A stretch of DNA of 58,034 nucleotides from a virus: positions 1-58,034 of IMG/VR virus record IMGVR_UViG_3300028800_000107. One strand, given 5' to 3'. Shown in pieces: positions 40,750-48,028 of this stretch. A program made the translations under genes and the position numbers. Positions within the stretch are counted from its first letter, which is position 1. Each line of letters opens with the position of its first letter. Below the pieces are notes generated by a model. That model saw only the letters and a list, made by a program, of their open reading frames with translations. It was not told the origin of the DNA and made no database searches.

Positions 40750-41274
40750 ATGAATATCGCCTTTAGCCGACACTTCGCCATGCCGAGCGCCGAGACTTTC
40801 GGGATCAAGCCGATTGGTGACTTCGTGCGCGGCTACATGGCGAAGGCGACCGTTAGCGTCGATCCGTTCGCCCGTAACCGGGACTGGGCGACCCACACCA
40901 ACGACATCAACCCGACGACCTCTGCGCAGTCGCACCAGGACGCAGAAGCCTTCCTCGCCGATCTGGCTGCCAGTGGCATCCGCGCCGACCTCGCCCTGTT
41001 CGATCCGCCATATTCCCCAAGGCAGGTTTCCGAACACTACAAGGCCGCTGGCCTACCCGTGACCGCAGAGGATACGCAGAACGGGCGGCTCTACAAACGC
41101 ACCCGCGATGCGCTCGACAAGATCATGCTCCCTGGTGGGATTGTCCTTTCGTTCGGCTGGCAATCTGCCGGCATGGGCATCGGACGCGGGTACGAGCTGA
41201 TCGAGACGATGCTTGTCGCACATGGCGGCGGTCACAACGACACTATCTGCATCGCAGAACGCAAAAATAAGTGA
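40750..41274 (+). CDS. DPPY-motif phage protein (methyltransferase-like)
   Basis: The 174-aa protein belongs to a common phage family: VDPFARNRDWATHTNDINP, LALFDPPYSPRQVSEHY, then IVLSFGWQSAGMGIGRGYEL and HGGGHNDTICIAE. It has the DPPY motif of amino-methyltransferases, but I see no FxGxG AdoMet motif, so activity is doubtful. ATG 40744 is an alternative start. Confidence 0.7.
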   Translation: MNIAFSRHFAMPSAETFGIKPIGDFVRGYMAKATVSVDPFARNRDWATHTNDINPTTSAQSHQDAEAFLADLAASGIRADLALFDPPYSPRQVSEHYKAAGLPVTAEDTQNGRLYKRTRDALDKIMLPGGIVLSFGWQSAGMGIGRGYELIETMLVAHGGGHNDTICIAERKNK

Positions 41275-41295
41275 TGGTCAGGAGAGGTAAAGGAC

Positions 41296-41484
41296 ATGGA
41301 ATTGAAACTCATTCGAGATGTACCGAAGTCGGAATGTCCTTGGCTCGATAAGGACATGAAAAAAGGCGCGGTCGTCTACAGCTACAATGGGCCGACCTAC
41401 GGCGCTATTGGGTCAGGCATTGCCTGCACTAAGCGGCCCGATGAAACGCCGTTTTTTGAGCTTCCCGGAAATGCAGTTTCTTGA
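41296..41484 (+). CDS. Small conserved-type phage protein
   Basis: The 62-aa protein has KKGAVVYSYNGPTYGAIGSG and PFFELPGNAV, a familiar short phage pattern with an SH3-like feel. GAGAGGTAAAGG leader. Function unknown. Confidence 0.6.
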   Translation: MELKLIRDVPKSECPWLDKDMKKGAVVYSYNGPTYGAIGSGIACTKRPDETPFFELPGNAVS

Positions 41485-41494
41485 GGGGTGGCCA

Positions 41495-41677
41495 ATGGCC
41501 AAGGAATGGAAATGCCCGACTTGTAAGCAGTGGGTGCCGGAAGCGTATCACGCGCACATGCACGCGGCTTTCATTCGAGATCGCGTTCAAAAATGGGAGC
41601 CGCCAGTCGTGACCGGTAAGTTCGAATATTGGGACACGGTTCGGAAGCAAAACGACGAAGTTCGTGAAGCGCCTTAG
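41495..41677 (+). CDS. Small zinc-knuckle-like protein
   Basis: The 60-aa protein starts at ATG 41495 (GAGGGG upstream) with CPTCKQWVPEAYHAHMH, a CxxC plus His pattern. Function unknown. Confidence 0.5.
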   Translation: MAKEWKCPTCKQWVPEAYHAHMHAAFIRDRVQKWEPPVVTGKFEYWDTVRKQNDEVREAP

Positions 41678-41713
41678 CGACGTTGAAGTGCAGCAAAGGA
41701 TAGAGGTTGCGAA

Positions 41714-41923
41714 ATGATCTTAACGCACGGCGAAAAGCAAATGCTCGATGTAATCCTCAAACTATCGTGCGAGGCACAATTCGAGTTTGCCCAAGCGATA
41801 GCCGCCAACGTTGGGTACGAGCTTACTCCCGACATTGGTGAGGTACGCGGAATCTCACTTACTGAGCGAGTCGAGAAGTTAGAGGCAGCAGTGCGCGATC
41901 TTAACCCTGGTTTGAATATCTAG
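41714..41923 (+). CDS. Small helical protein
   Basis: The 69-aa protein (CEAQFEFAQAIAANVGYELT, then LTERVEKLEAAVRDLNP) has a C-terminal coiled coil and AAGGATAGAGG upstream. Function unknown. Confidence 0.5.
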   Translation: MILTHGEKQMLDVILKLSCEAQFEFAQAIAANVGYELTPDIGEVRGISLTERVEKLEAAVRDLNPGLNI

Positions 41924-41962
41924 CCTTGATGACTAGAGACTGTCACTGAATTGGAGGATGCA

Positions 41963-42085
41963 GTGAGGATTTTTTGGTGCTGGATAGCTCACCGCAGGTC
42001 ACATCGGCTACTCTGCCAGTCGTGGCGCTATCGGAAGGCAAATTTTGTAACATGCCTCAAATGCCGCAGCGCATGGCATACGTAG
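41963..42085 (+). CDS. 40-aa basic Trp/Cys-rich protein (GTG start)
   Basis: GTG start with GGAGG 6-7 nt upstream. The product is Arg/Trp-rich (RIFWCWIAHRRSHRLLCQSW) and ends with TCLKCRSAW, a CxxC. The pattern resembles tiny zinc-binding phage proteins. It overlaps the next gene by 34 nt in another frame. Confidence 0.45.
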   Translation: MRIFWCWIAHRRSHRLLCQSWRYRKANFVTCLKCRSAWHT

Positions 42086-42237
42086 ATAGATCGCTACCGA
42101 ATTACCCCGAGCCTCTTACGAAAGAGGAATTGAAGCTGATCCACGAAAATCAAACTGCTATATTGGAATGGCTTAAATCACTAGGACACGAGATCGAAGA
42201 TGGATATCGGGAAACTACTCCGCGACGAAAAAGCTAA
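42052..42237 (+). CDS. Small hypothetical protein
   Basis: The 61-aa protein (MPQMPQRMAYVDRSLPNYPE) has a helical middle (KLIHENQTAILEWLKSLGHE) and a basic end. A TTG at 41974 would give a longer product. Function unknown. Confidence 0.45.
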   Translation: MPQMPQRMAYVDRSLPNYPEPLTKEELKLIHENQTAILEWLKSLGHEIEDGYRETTPRRKS

Positions 42238-42364
42238 ACTCGAATGCGACTTCGCTTTGGCAATTGCTGAACGCGACAAGCTTGTTGACCAACTGATTGA
42301 GGTGAGGGTCGATCTGCGAGACGTGGAGCGTCGGCTTGCTGCGCTCGACAAGCCGAAGGATTGA
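42200..42364 (+). CDS. Small coiled-coil protein
   Basis: The 54-aa protein (MDIGKLLRDEKAKLECDFAL, then RVDLRDVERRLAALDKP) overlaps the preceding gene by 38 nt in another frame. Function unknown. Confidence 0.4.
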   Translation: MDIGKLLRDEKAKLECDFALAIAERDKLVDQLIEVRVDLRDVERRLAALDKPKD

Positions 42365-42399
42365 GATGCTTATCGTGTCGTCAATAGCGGAGAATTGAA

Positions 42400-42564
42400 A
42401 TGATCGTTCCAAATTACGGCCCGAATTGGCGGCGTAAAATTCCGAAAATGTCGCCGTTCCTCTGGCACGTACAATCACGCCACTCTAGCATCTTCCAAAC
42501 CATCCGAGTTGCGCCGTGGAATGCTCGCCGCCGACCGATCAAAACCAAGATTGTTTCTAGGTAG
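42400..42564 (+). CDS. Small very basic protein
   Basis: The 54-aa protein is rich in Arg/Lys and aromatic residues (NWRRKIPKMSPFLWHVQSRH). GCGGAGAATTGAA leader. May bind nucleic acid; inference only. Confidence 0.4.
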   Translation: MIVPNYGPNWRRKIPKMSPFLWHVQSRHSSIFQTIRVAPWNARRRPIKTKIVSR

Positions 42565-42573
42565 GGAACGCTA

Positions 42574-42648
42574 ATGAACAACCCTTTGCTGTGGCTATTT
42601 TTGTTCGGCGCGGCTGTGATCGCTGCTAATTTTGTGCAGCATATTTAG
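42574..42648 (+). CDS. 24-aa membrane peptide
   Basis: A single hydrophobic helix (LLWLFLFGAAVIAANFV) after a GGGAACGCTA leader. Micro-protein of unknown role. Confidence 0.35.
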   Translation: MNNPLLWLFLFGAAVIAANFVQHI

Positions 42649-42654
42649 GTACAA

Positions 42655-42831
42655 ATGACTTCACGCCGGGAAGGACAATTCAAGTGCGTTGCCTGTGGTC
42701 GGATCACGGTCCAACCAATAGACGAGGATCATCCTCTCCATGAGATTCGGTCATGGTGCTGTGGGTGTTCGTTCGAGCGCGTGTGGTTCAAGGCCATAGA
42801 TCAGCAGAAAGTATCAAATGAGCAGAAGTGA
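42655..42831 (+). CDS. Small zinc-binding-like protein
   Basis: The 58-aa protein has FKCVACGRITVQPIDEDH and SWCCGCSFERVW, two Cys pairs fit for one zinc site. It overlaps the HNH start by 14 nt. Function unknown. Confidence 0.5.
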   Translation: MTSRREGQFKCVACGRITVQPIDEDHPLHEIRSWCCGCSFERVWFKAIDQQKVSNEQK

Positions 42832-43321
42832 TGCGGGGCATGGCGAGCAATACCTGTGGCTCCAGTCTTTGGTTGGCCACAAGGGGGAAGAATGCATACC
42901 ATGGCCTCATGGTGGTAATTGGAATGGCTATGGCCATCTTGGCATCAATGGAAAGGTTTATAAGGCTCATCGCATTATGTGCGAGTTGGCGCACGGAAAT
43001 CCGCCGATAAAGGGCCTTGTCGCTGCACATTCCTGCAAGGATCGTTCTTGTGTAAATCCTGACCATCTTAGCTGGAAAACGCCGCGCCAAAACTTAATGG
43101 ACCGCCACAGAGACGGGACGCTGACAAAGAAACGATGGACTAAATACGGTACGCTAACCGATAACGAATTGCGAGAAATTTGCGTTCTTAAGGACTATCT
43201 GAATCAGCGTGAGATAGGTGTTATATTCGGTATTTCATACCAGCACGTAAGCGTTATTCAGAATGGCAAATTAAAGCGCCAACAGAGCATGAAAAAGGAC
43301 AAAGAAGATGCCGAACGGTGA
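42818..43321 (+). CDS. HNH homing endonuclease with C-terminal HTH
   Basis: The 167-aa protein has the HNH_3 core YKAHRIMCELAHGNPPIKGL, VAAHSCKDRSCVNPDHLSWK, TPRQNLMDRHRDG, then an HTH-like end (NQREIGVIFGISYQHVSVI). Layout matches 38669-39217. It overlaps both neighbours, so it is well embedded. Confidence 0.85.
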   Translation: MSRSDAGHGEQYLWLQSLVGHKGEECIPWPHGGNWNGYGHLGINGKVYKAHRIMCELAHGNPPIKGLVAAHSCKDRSCVNPDHLSWKTPRQNLMDRHRDGTLTKKRWTKYGTLTDNELREICVLKDYLNQREIGVIFGISYQHVSVIQNGKLKRQQSMKKDKEDAER

Positions 43322-43520
43322 TTGCGTCACAAATGAAAATATAAACGGCATCATCCGTTCAGTCTGCGAAATGACAGATGACGAGCAAGAGCAGTTATCC
43401 ATCCTAGCAAATGCTTTTGTGGTTGTTTGTAAATCAATAGGCATTTCTAAGAATCATGCTGCCGCCAATATCAAGACTATGTTCACGCACGATCATTTCA
43501 CAGCGCCGGTTGAACATTAA
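43308..43520 (+). CDS. Small hypothetical protein
   Basis: The 70-aa, mainly helical protein (TDDEQEQLSILANAFVVVCK) overlaps the HNH end by 14 nt. Function unknown. Confidence 0.5.
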   Translation: MPNGDCVTNENINGIIRSVCEMTDDEQEQLSILANAFVVVCKSIGISKNHAAANIKTMFTHDHFTAPVEH

Positions 43521-43530
43521 CGGTGAGCAT

Positions 43531-43620
43531 ATGCGCTGGATTGAACAACACCTCGTCGGTCTAACCTTCTTTGCAATAGGCGCGGCGTTTGTGCTTCACG
43601 GATTCGGCCTCATAAAGTGA
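43531..43620 (+). CDS. 29-aa membrane peptide, last gene of the plus-strand operon
   Basis: Single helix (LVGLTFFAIGAAFVLHGFGL); GGTGAGCAT leader. Its last codons and stop form the left side of the operon terminator. Confidence 0.4.
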   Translation: MRWIEQHLVGLTFFAIGAAFVLHGFGLIK

Positions 43621-43631
43621 GGCCGTTTCTT
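43605..43631 (+). terminator. Rho-independent terminator of the plus-strand operon
   Basis: Stem CGGCCTCA/TGAGGCCG (8 bp), loop TAAAG, then TTTCTT. It lies at the convergence with the minus-strand cassette at 43644-45179. Confidence 0.85.
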
Positions 43632-43643
43632 GAGCGAAGAATG

Positions 43644-43766
43644 CTACCCCCTAATCTGATCATCCCATGGCGTCTCGATTTCCGCATAATCTGGATCGAT
43701 TGCGCAGAGCAATGCGATTAGAATGAACGCGCCGACGATGCCGCCCAATACGAATGGGTCTATCAT
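43644..43766 (-). CDS. 40-aa single-pass membrane protein
   Basis: A hydrophobic helix (FVLGGIVGAFILIALLCAI) and an acidic tail (DPDYAEIETPWDD). ATGA overlap with the lipoprotein gene upstream. With the next two genes it forms an export-linked cassette. Confidence 0.5.
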   Translation of the reverse strand: MIDPFVLGGIVGAFILIALLCAIDPDYAEIETPWDDQIRG

Positions 43767-43867
43767 TTGCAGGTCGTGGTTACGCCGCAGATGAAGAACT
43801 TGCCGCTCTGGCCGTCAACGCAACTGGCTAGGGTGAGGCAGAGAATGATTGCTGCGAATACTCTCAT
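43763..43867 (-). CDS. 34-aa lipoprotein
   Basis: Signal sequence with lipobox (FAAIILCLTLASC, Cys lipidated) and a short mature part with two more Cys (FFICGVTTTCK). ATGA overlaps on both sides. A tiny outer-membrane lipoprotein next to an exported hydrolase-like protein could act like an o-spanin or inhibitor; not proven. Confidence 0.5.
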   Translation of the reverse strand: MRVFAAIILCLTLASCVDGQSGKFFICGVTTTCK

Positions 43868-44445
43868 AGGCGTCGTCCTTGGTTAAGCGCGATATGGCTG
43901 CCGTTTGGATTGACTACATGATAGCCCCGAAGGGAAACCGTGTGAAGGCGGGTTAATCCACGCCCTGAGTTTCCATCGTGAGCTACTACCGTGCCGTCGC
44001 CGTTTACGGATTCGATGATGAAAACATGATGCCATCTCCAAGCTGCCATGCCTGGGGCTGGGGAAGTCGATGGGAAGCGCCGCCAGTTTGCAGCTAGGTT
44101 TAATTCCGGGATGATCCGGCCAAATACCTTGATGCTGGCAGAGCAACCACAATAGGCCACGGGGCACCCTGACGGACGGCCACCTATTACACCTTCGGCA
44201 AAATCATAGCTTCTAACCGGCGCAATGATGTTCCTGCCCATAGGAGAAGGCCGTGTATAGGTTTGATTGTCGCCGTAGGCAGGAATGGCTGCGGTGTCAA
44301 AAATAACCGCTGTACGGGCTTTATTTTGGACGGCACGGGTGTAGTGCTTATGACTTGCGTGGTGGCGATGTTTGGCTTCGGCTTGGGTAGAAACGGCTAC
44401 GATGCAAAAAGCGGCTATCAAGGCCGCCAATGTCTTAAGTGGCAT
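43864..44445 (-). CDS. Exported Cys/His hydrolase-like protein, possible endolysin or wall peptidase
   Basis: The 193-aa protein has a signal peptide (LAALIAAFCIVAVSTQAEA). The domain has GGRPSGCPVAYCGCSASI, LNLAANWRRFPSTSPAPG, WRWHHVFIIESVNGDG and VVAHDGNSGRGLTRL. The Cys-then-His layout resembles CHAP/NlpC-like peptidases that cut peptidoglycan cross-links. The catalytic Cys is probably one in AYCGC and the His is in HHVF. Not proven. Confidence 0.55.
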   Translation of the reverse strand: MPLKTLAALIAAFCIVAVSTQAEAKHRHHASHKHYTRAVQNKARTAVIFDTAAIPAYGDNQTYTRPSPMGRNIIAPVRSYDFAEGVIGGRPSGCPVAYCGCSASIKVFGRIIPELNLAANWRRFPSTSPAPGMAAWRWHHVFIIESVNGDGTVVAHDGNSGRGLTRLHTVSLRGYHVVNPNGSHIALNQGRRL

Positions 44446-44544
44446 TGGTGTCTCTCCTAGTCGGGTTTAATGGCGTAGTCGGCGCTACCTCCAAAGCGCT
44501 GGAAAAATTCAAGACGATCAGACTACAGAATTATGACCGCTAGG

Positions 44545-45018
44545 TCAAACATAAAGGTTTTGAACAGCCACTCGTAAGATAGACGGGCTACTTCCGACAT
44601 GGAAGCGAGTTTTATAAGCCACTCGTATTATATCCGACACAGTGACCCCAGCAGCCCGCGCCGCAATGATAAGCTGATTATCAAGCTCGGCGCTCAACCT
44701 AATTTTTAATGTCTTATCCTTTGCATTTAACCTACTAACTGGCCGCCAACCGGCAAAATTACGCGATGGTATGCCAAGAGAAACAATAAACTCCATCAGT
44801 TGGAGGCCGGGAGAAAATAATTCTCTAGTCAGGTGAAATTCTCTAAATCTTAAATGCATTGCCGATTCTTCAAATCGAGAACCGTCCATAATTGCCAAAA
44901 GCTTTAATTGGTGTGCGACCGCGTTTGATTGCAACACCTTAATTCTCTCGAAAGGATTGTTGGAATATCCAATCTTTATTGGCCCGCTTTCGCCATATTG
45001 GATAAAATATACACTCAC
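44545..45018 (-). CDS. GIY-YIG (T5orf172-like) protein with ribbon-helix-helix domain
   Basis: The 157-aa protein (GTG start, GTGA overlap) has a N-terminal GIY-YIG-type domain: VYFIQYGESGPIKIGYSNNP, FERIKVLQSN, then FEESAMHLRFREFHLTRELF with the catalytic Arg and Glu. A C-terminal ribbon-helix-helix follows (LKIRLSAELDNQLIIAARAA). It may cut DNA at sites chosen by the RHH, or act as a repressor. The gap 44446-44544 holds only a start-less 19-codon frame. Confidence 0.7.
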   Translation of the reverse strand: MSVYFIQYGESGPIKIGYSNNPFERIKVLQSNAVAHQLKLLAIMDGSRFEESAMHLRFREFHLTRELFSPGLQLMEFIVSLGIPSRNFAGWRPVSRLNAKDKTLKIRLSAELDNQLIIAARAAGVTVSDIIRVAYKTRFHVGSSPSILRVAVQNLYV

Positions 45019-45179
45019 CGACCAGCCCTCACTGTAGCTCTATTCTGAATGCGTAACCGCTTGGCCCGCAATAGGATCATTTTTTCCGAAAGCAATTTAA
45101 TGCGCCTTTCTAGGCGTATCAAATCTCTTTTATCAGAAGCGGTTAGCTTAGCTTTCCAGTCTCTATTTTTTGTTGTCAT
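45015..45179 (-). CDS. Small basic coiled-coil protein
   Basis: The 54-aa protein (NRDWKAKLTASDKRDLIRLE, then RLRIQNRATVRAGR) is highly basic at its end. First gene of the minus-strand cassette after the divergent promoter; probably binds nucleic acid. Confidence 0.5.
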   Translation of the reverse strand: MTTKNRDWKAKLTASDKRDLIRLERRIKLLSEKMILLRAKRLRIQNRATVRAGR

Positions 45180-45186
45180 GTGAAAC

Positions 45187-45229
45187 ACGTTACAATTCTC
45201 TTGACCTTCCTGTCAAGCGGCTATAAATA
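45187..45229. promoter_or_regulatory. Divergent promoters sharing a CTTGAC-N6-GTCAAG dyad
   Basis: Plus: TTGACC (45201-45206), 17-nt spacer, TAAATA (45224-45229). Minus: TTGACA (45216-45211), 18-nt spacer, TAACGT (45192-45187). The perfect 6-bp dyad covers both -35 boxes, as at 23.9 kb. Confidence 0.75.
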
Positions 45230-45260
45230 GACATTCTCGAAACAAAGGAGAACGCCGAGC

Positions 45261-45428
45261 GTGATTATAGATCGCGAAATAAAAATTACTCTTGCCCCTC
45301 GCGAGGATGGCGGCCTACGGGTTTGGTCTGATGATCTACCTGGATTGATCCTGTCTGGTGTGGATCAAGAGGCAGTGTTGGCAGACTTAGATATTGCTAT
45401 CATCGAACTTTGCAAATATCGAAAATAG
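45261..45428 (+). CDS. HicB-like small protein (GTG start)
   Basis: The 55-aa protein reads REIKITLAPREDGGLRVWSD, DLPGLILSGVDQEAVLADLD. This is the GGlrv.s.DLPGl...g.d...a..d...A pattern of HicB/DUF1902-type antitoxin folds. AAGGAG precedes GTG. No HicA partner is seen, so it may be a phage antitoxin or regulator. Confidence 0.6.
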   Translation: MIIDREIKITLAPREDGGLRVWSDDLPGLILSGVDQEAVLADLDIAIIELCKYRK

Positions 45429-45458
45429 AAATCCGAAAATCCATAAGTGAGGCCGAGC

Positions 45459-45647
45459 GTGCCGCCGATCAGATTGCCACAACACACATGGAATTTTATA
45501 TTTGATTTGTGTGCGGCCAGCGCGTTCGGAGCAGTGATGGCGGCGGCGATATACCTTTCAGGCATGAACCGTTTTGTTGGCGGAATTATTACTGGCGGTT
45601 TTGCAGTCCATCAATTTTTTCGATTGCGGCGCAATGATGCGCCGTAA
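45459..45647 (+). CDS. Small membrane protein (GTG start)
   Basis: The 62-aa protein has two hydrophobic stretches (AASAFGAVMAAAIYLSG and VGGIITGGFAVHQFF). GTG 45459 has GAGG upstream; GTG 45447 is an alternative. Function unknown. Confidence 0.5.
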   Translation: MPPIRLPQHTWNFIFDLCAASAFGAVMAAAIYLSGMNRFVGGIITGGFAVHQFFRLRRNDAP

Positions 45648-45663
45648 CAATGGAGTACCGAGC

Positions 45664-45849
45664 ATGGATAGATTTGGCAACCTGTCAGAAGATCAGCGCC
45701 GCCGCTATATGGCGCAGTCGCTCGGCTGCAACCCAGATGAACCAGATGGCTGGCCGAACAAGATTATTGACGACCTCGTGCACATTCGTCTCACTAAGGG
45801 GTCTGGTGAGTATTACCAGCAACTCGGTTATCTGCTTAACCTGCGGTAG
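45664..45849 (+). CDS. Small hypothetical protein
   Basis: The 61-aa protein (MDRFGNLSEDQRRRYMAQSL, ending YYQQLGYLLNLR) has TGGAGTACC before ATG 45664. Function unknown. Confidence 0.5.
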   Translation: MDRFGNLSEDQRRRYMAQSLGCNPDEPDGWPNKIIDDLVHIRLTKGSGEYYQQLGYLLNLR

Positions 45850-45862
45850 GGAGACTGACGAA

Positions 45863-46255
45863 ATGGACTGGAAAGTTGGCGATTGGGTCGTCTTTGATTT
45901 GGCGATTGGGCAGATCGTGAGGATGGATCACTTTGAGGAATTTTCGGACGGATCATTTAATACATCTGGTCGGCTCAAGGGCCGTTTTAGGCCGCTCACG
46001 CTTCGCAACAAAAGGACGGTCGAATATTTTGACCATTACTACAGCAAACTTCGAGAGATTGACGGCGAAGCCGGGTTTAACTATCCAGACATTTTGCAGC
46101 ATTTTGCACAACTTTCCTTGAGGGCGATGGACGGCCCAGAAGATGGAAAAGATGATCCTTACGAACTGGCGCAGCAATTTGTGAAAGATGCCAAGCAGTA
46201 CAAGAATCCAATTCAAGGCATTCCGCTGTTCCGTCGCAAATTAAGCAATGGTTGA
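45863..46255 (+). CDS. Hypothetical protein
   Basis: The 130-aa protein has an N-terminal SH3-like part (WKVGDWVVFDLAIGQIVRM, then RLKGRFRPLTLRNKRTVEYF) and an acidic helical C-terminus. AGGGAGACTG upstream of ATG 45863. Last gene before the bidirectional terminator. Confidence 0.55.
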   Translation: MDWKVGDWVVFDLAIGQIVRMDHFEEFSDGSFNTSGRLKGRFRPLTLRNKRTVEYFDHYYSKLREIDGEAGFNYPDILQHFAQLSLRAMDGPEDGKDDPYELAQQFVKDAKQYKNPIQGIPLFRRKLSNG

Positions 46256-46291
46256 TCCAACAAAGTATGGCACGGCTTAGATCAAATAGCA

Positions 46292-46319
46292 AAAAGCCGC
46301 CCCGCAAGGGACGGCCTTT
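46292..46319. terminator. Bidirectional rho-independent terminator
   Basis: Stem GCCGCCCC/GGGACGGC with one mismatch and a GCAA loop, flanked by AAAAA and TTT. On the minus strand it ends in TTTTT and closes the late operon; on the plus strand it ends the 45.26-46.26 kb operon. Confidence 0.85.
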
Positions 46320-46341
46320 GACTGTTAACACATTGTTACGA

Positions 46342-46512
46342 CTAAATGTGCCCTAGCAAAATCAGAATAATCAAGACGACTAGGATTAGACCAATTCCGC
46401 CACCGCCATAATAACCAGTGCCGTAAAAGTGTCCCGGTCCGCCGAACGAACCCCAAGGGGCTAATCCACCGAATAATAGGATCACAACGACGATGATTAG
46501 TATGAGGCCCAT
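46342..46512 (-). CDS. DUF3309 membrane protein, last gene of late operon
   Basis: The 56-aa protein has two helices (LILIIVVVILLFGGLAPW and IGLILVVLIILILLGHI) joined by a Gly/Tyr-rich loop (GTGYYGGGG). This is the exact plan of DUF3309, a small membrane protein common in rhizobia. Function unknown; in this place it might take part in lysis. Confidence 0.8.
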   Translation of the reverse strand: MGLILIIVVVILLFGGLAPWGSFGGPGHFYGTGYYGGGGIGLILVVLIILILLGHI

Positions 46513-46514
46513 GG

Positions 46515-46820
46515 TTACGGCGTTGTCGGAGGGACTGGCGTACCAGACAATGCGGCAAAGTCACTTTTCAATGTCGCAGTGGCAGCCGTTACCTGTTTGT
46601 CGAGAGTGTCAATCGCAGGATCGTTGCTGGCAGCCTGCGCTGCCGTAACGGCAGCGGTAATGTCAGAAACGGCTTCCGAGATTAGCGCAGCAATGTCGGT
46701 CTTGAGGGTGTCGATAGCGGCCAATGTAGCCTCCTGATTGGTTAGGATTTGTTGCAGCATTCCACGTATATCGGCGTCAAAGCTATACTGTCGCCGTATG
46801 AACGCGATAAGACTGCGCAT
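46515..46820 (-). CDS. Helical protein in lysis region
   Basis: The 101-aa protein has a basic start (MRSLIAFIRRQYSFDADIRG), a long coiled coil (QATLAAIDTLKTDIAALISE-like region) and a Pro/Thr tail. No membrane segment. Function unknown. Confidence 0.5.
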   Translation of the reverse strand: MRSLIAFIRRQYSFDADIRGMLQQILTNQEATLAAIDTLKTDIAALISEAVSDITAAVTAAQAASNDPAIDTLDKQVTAATATLKSDFAALSGTPVPPTTP

Positions 46821-46853
46821 GGTTTTCTCTGTGGGTAGAAACCAAATAACGCG

Positions 46854-47069
46854 CTAGCCGCCGTGCGGTTCCCTGCCATTAGAGCCGGGAGTGGAAAAAA
46901 GAGTTATCTCCACCATGTAAGTAGCCCCCTGAATAAATACGTCTGTCGTGGTGTTTACAGACATGATTTCAGGCTGTGAGCCAGTGTTTTTGTAGTTGTC
47001 GCGAACGAAAATAGCGCGGTTTATGCCGTTATTAGGACCGGTCGATTGGCAGTAGAACTTTTCGCGCAT
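46854..47069 (-). CDS. Small strand-rich protein
   Basis: The 71-aa protein (NNGINRAIFVRDNYKNTG, then TTTDVFIQGATYMVEITLFS) starts one base after the upstream stop. Possibly a particle or envelope protein; no family. Confidence 0.5.
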   Translation of the reverse strand: MREKFYCQSTGPNNGINRAIFVRDNYKNTGSQPEIMSVNTTTDVFIQGATYMVEITLFSTPGSNGREPHGG

Positions 47070-47070
47070 G

Positions 47071-47316
47071 TCATTTCGCGCCTAGTTCTTCATGTACTTC
47101 AGCGCGGCCTTGTAGAACGCCTTCAGCCTTTGAGGATTTTGCGGTTAGATTCACTAGCTCGGTTTTCATGCCGTCAGTAGCGCGAACAACCGTTTCAACT
47201 TTAGAAACCACAGCGTCAGTCTTTCTCCCATTGCGGTATGAAATCAACGTACTACCGATAACACCCAAGAGGGTTGCGAGCGATGTGATTAGCTGCGCCC
47301 CCTCTCCCGCAGTCAT
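47071..47316 (-). CDS. Single-pass membrane coiled-coil protein
   Basis: The 81-aa protein has one N-terminal helix (LITSLATLLGVIGSTLISY) and a following coiled coil (VSKVETVVRATDGMKTELVN). The shape resembles i-spanin or other lysis accessory proteins. ATGA overlap upstream. Confidence 0.55.
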   Translation of the reverse strand: MTAGEGAQLITSLATLLGVIGSTLISYRNGRKTDAVVSKVETVVRATDGMKTELVNLTAKSSKAEGVLQGRAEVHEELGAK

Positions 47317-47828
47317 GGGATAATCTCAAACGTAGCTTCTGCCGTCATACCTGTAATAGGCATGAACTTCTCAAACCAATTGCAAATACCGACATTCTCG
47401 ATCTTGATCCTCCATACCCCAGGTTGATGGGCTAGGAGTTTGGGAATTTGCAAGTCGCGGAATTTATTAGCAAACCTTCCTGAATGCGGAGGGGTATCTA
47501 CAGAGTGATATTCGCCTTGCATAAGTGTGCCACCGCGTTCATCAATGAACGTCTGTTTTGCAGTGACATTGCAAAGCCTGGACCACATTCCGGACTTATG
47601 AAGCTGTACGGCTCCTTTGTCTTCCGTCTGAGCCATAATTGACGCGGCTGATACTGTGCGAGGCTCAACCCAAATCGAATCCAAAGTCACGGGCTTTACA
47701 TACTGAGAAGCGCATTCAATGATGACAGCCGAGAGAATGATAGAACTCAATATCATAACGATAGCTGGAATGCCGTGGCACGCCGCTAATTCATATCCGA
47801 ACAAACGATAAGGCGGGTTGTGGATCAT
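47313..47828 (-). CDS. Membrane-anchored hypothetical protein
   Basis: The 171-aa protein starts at ATG 47828 (ATGA overlap). It has one transmembrane helix (IPAIVMILSSIILSAVII) and a strand-rich C-terminal domain with PGVWRIKIENVGICNW. Likely periplasmic. Function unknown. Confidence 0.55.
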   Translation of the reverse strand: MIHNPPYRLFGYELAACHGIPAIVMILSSIILSAVIIECASQYVKPVTLDSIWVEPRTVSAASIMAQTEDKGAVQLHKSGMWSRLCNVTAKQTFIDERGGTLMQGEYHSVDTPPHSGRFANKFRDLQIPKLLAHQPGVWRIKIENVGICNWFEKFMPITGMTAEATFEIIP

Positions 47829-48028
47829 GGCGTTGTCCCGTGAAAGAGGAACGTCCATAACGCCGATCCCGTTCCCGCCATTGTCAATAGCCCACCTGCA
47901 ATCTTCGCCCACAGAACCCATGCCTTTCTTTGTTCGTACCCAAACAAATGCTTCGCCCATAACAGCCTATGTTGCTGTCCTTCGACCTTCGAGAGCGGGC
48001 CTTGTTCAAAGTCCTTTAGATCGAGCAT
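47825..48028 (-). CDS. Small membrane protein
   Basis: The 67-aa protein has a charged N-terminus (MLDLKDFEQGPLSKVEGQQH) and one C-terminal helix (WAKIAGGLLTMAGTGSALWT). It starts directly after the upstream stop. Confidence 0.5.
   Translation of the reverse strand: MLDLKDFEQGPLSKVEGQQHRLLWAKHLFGYEQRKAWVLWAKIAGGLLTMAGTGSALWTFLFHGTTP

Noticed and set aside
44446-44544. 19-codon frame (EFFQRFGGSADYAIKPD) after an in-frame TAG
   Set aside because: No start codon; could be a decayed small gene but cannot be supported.
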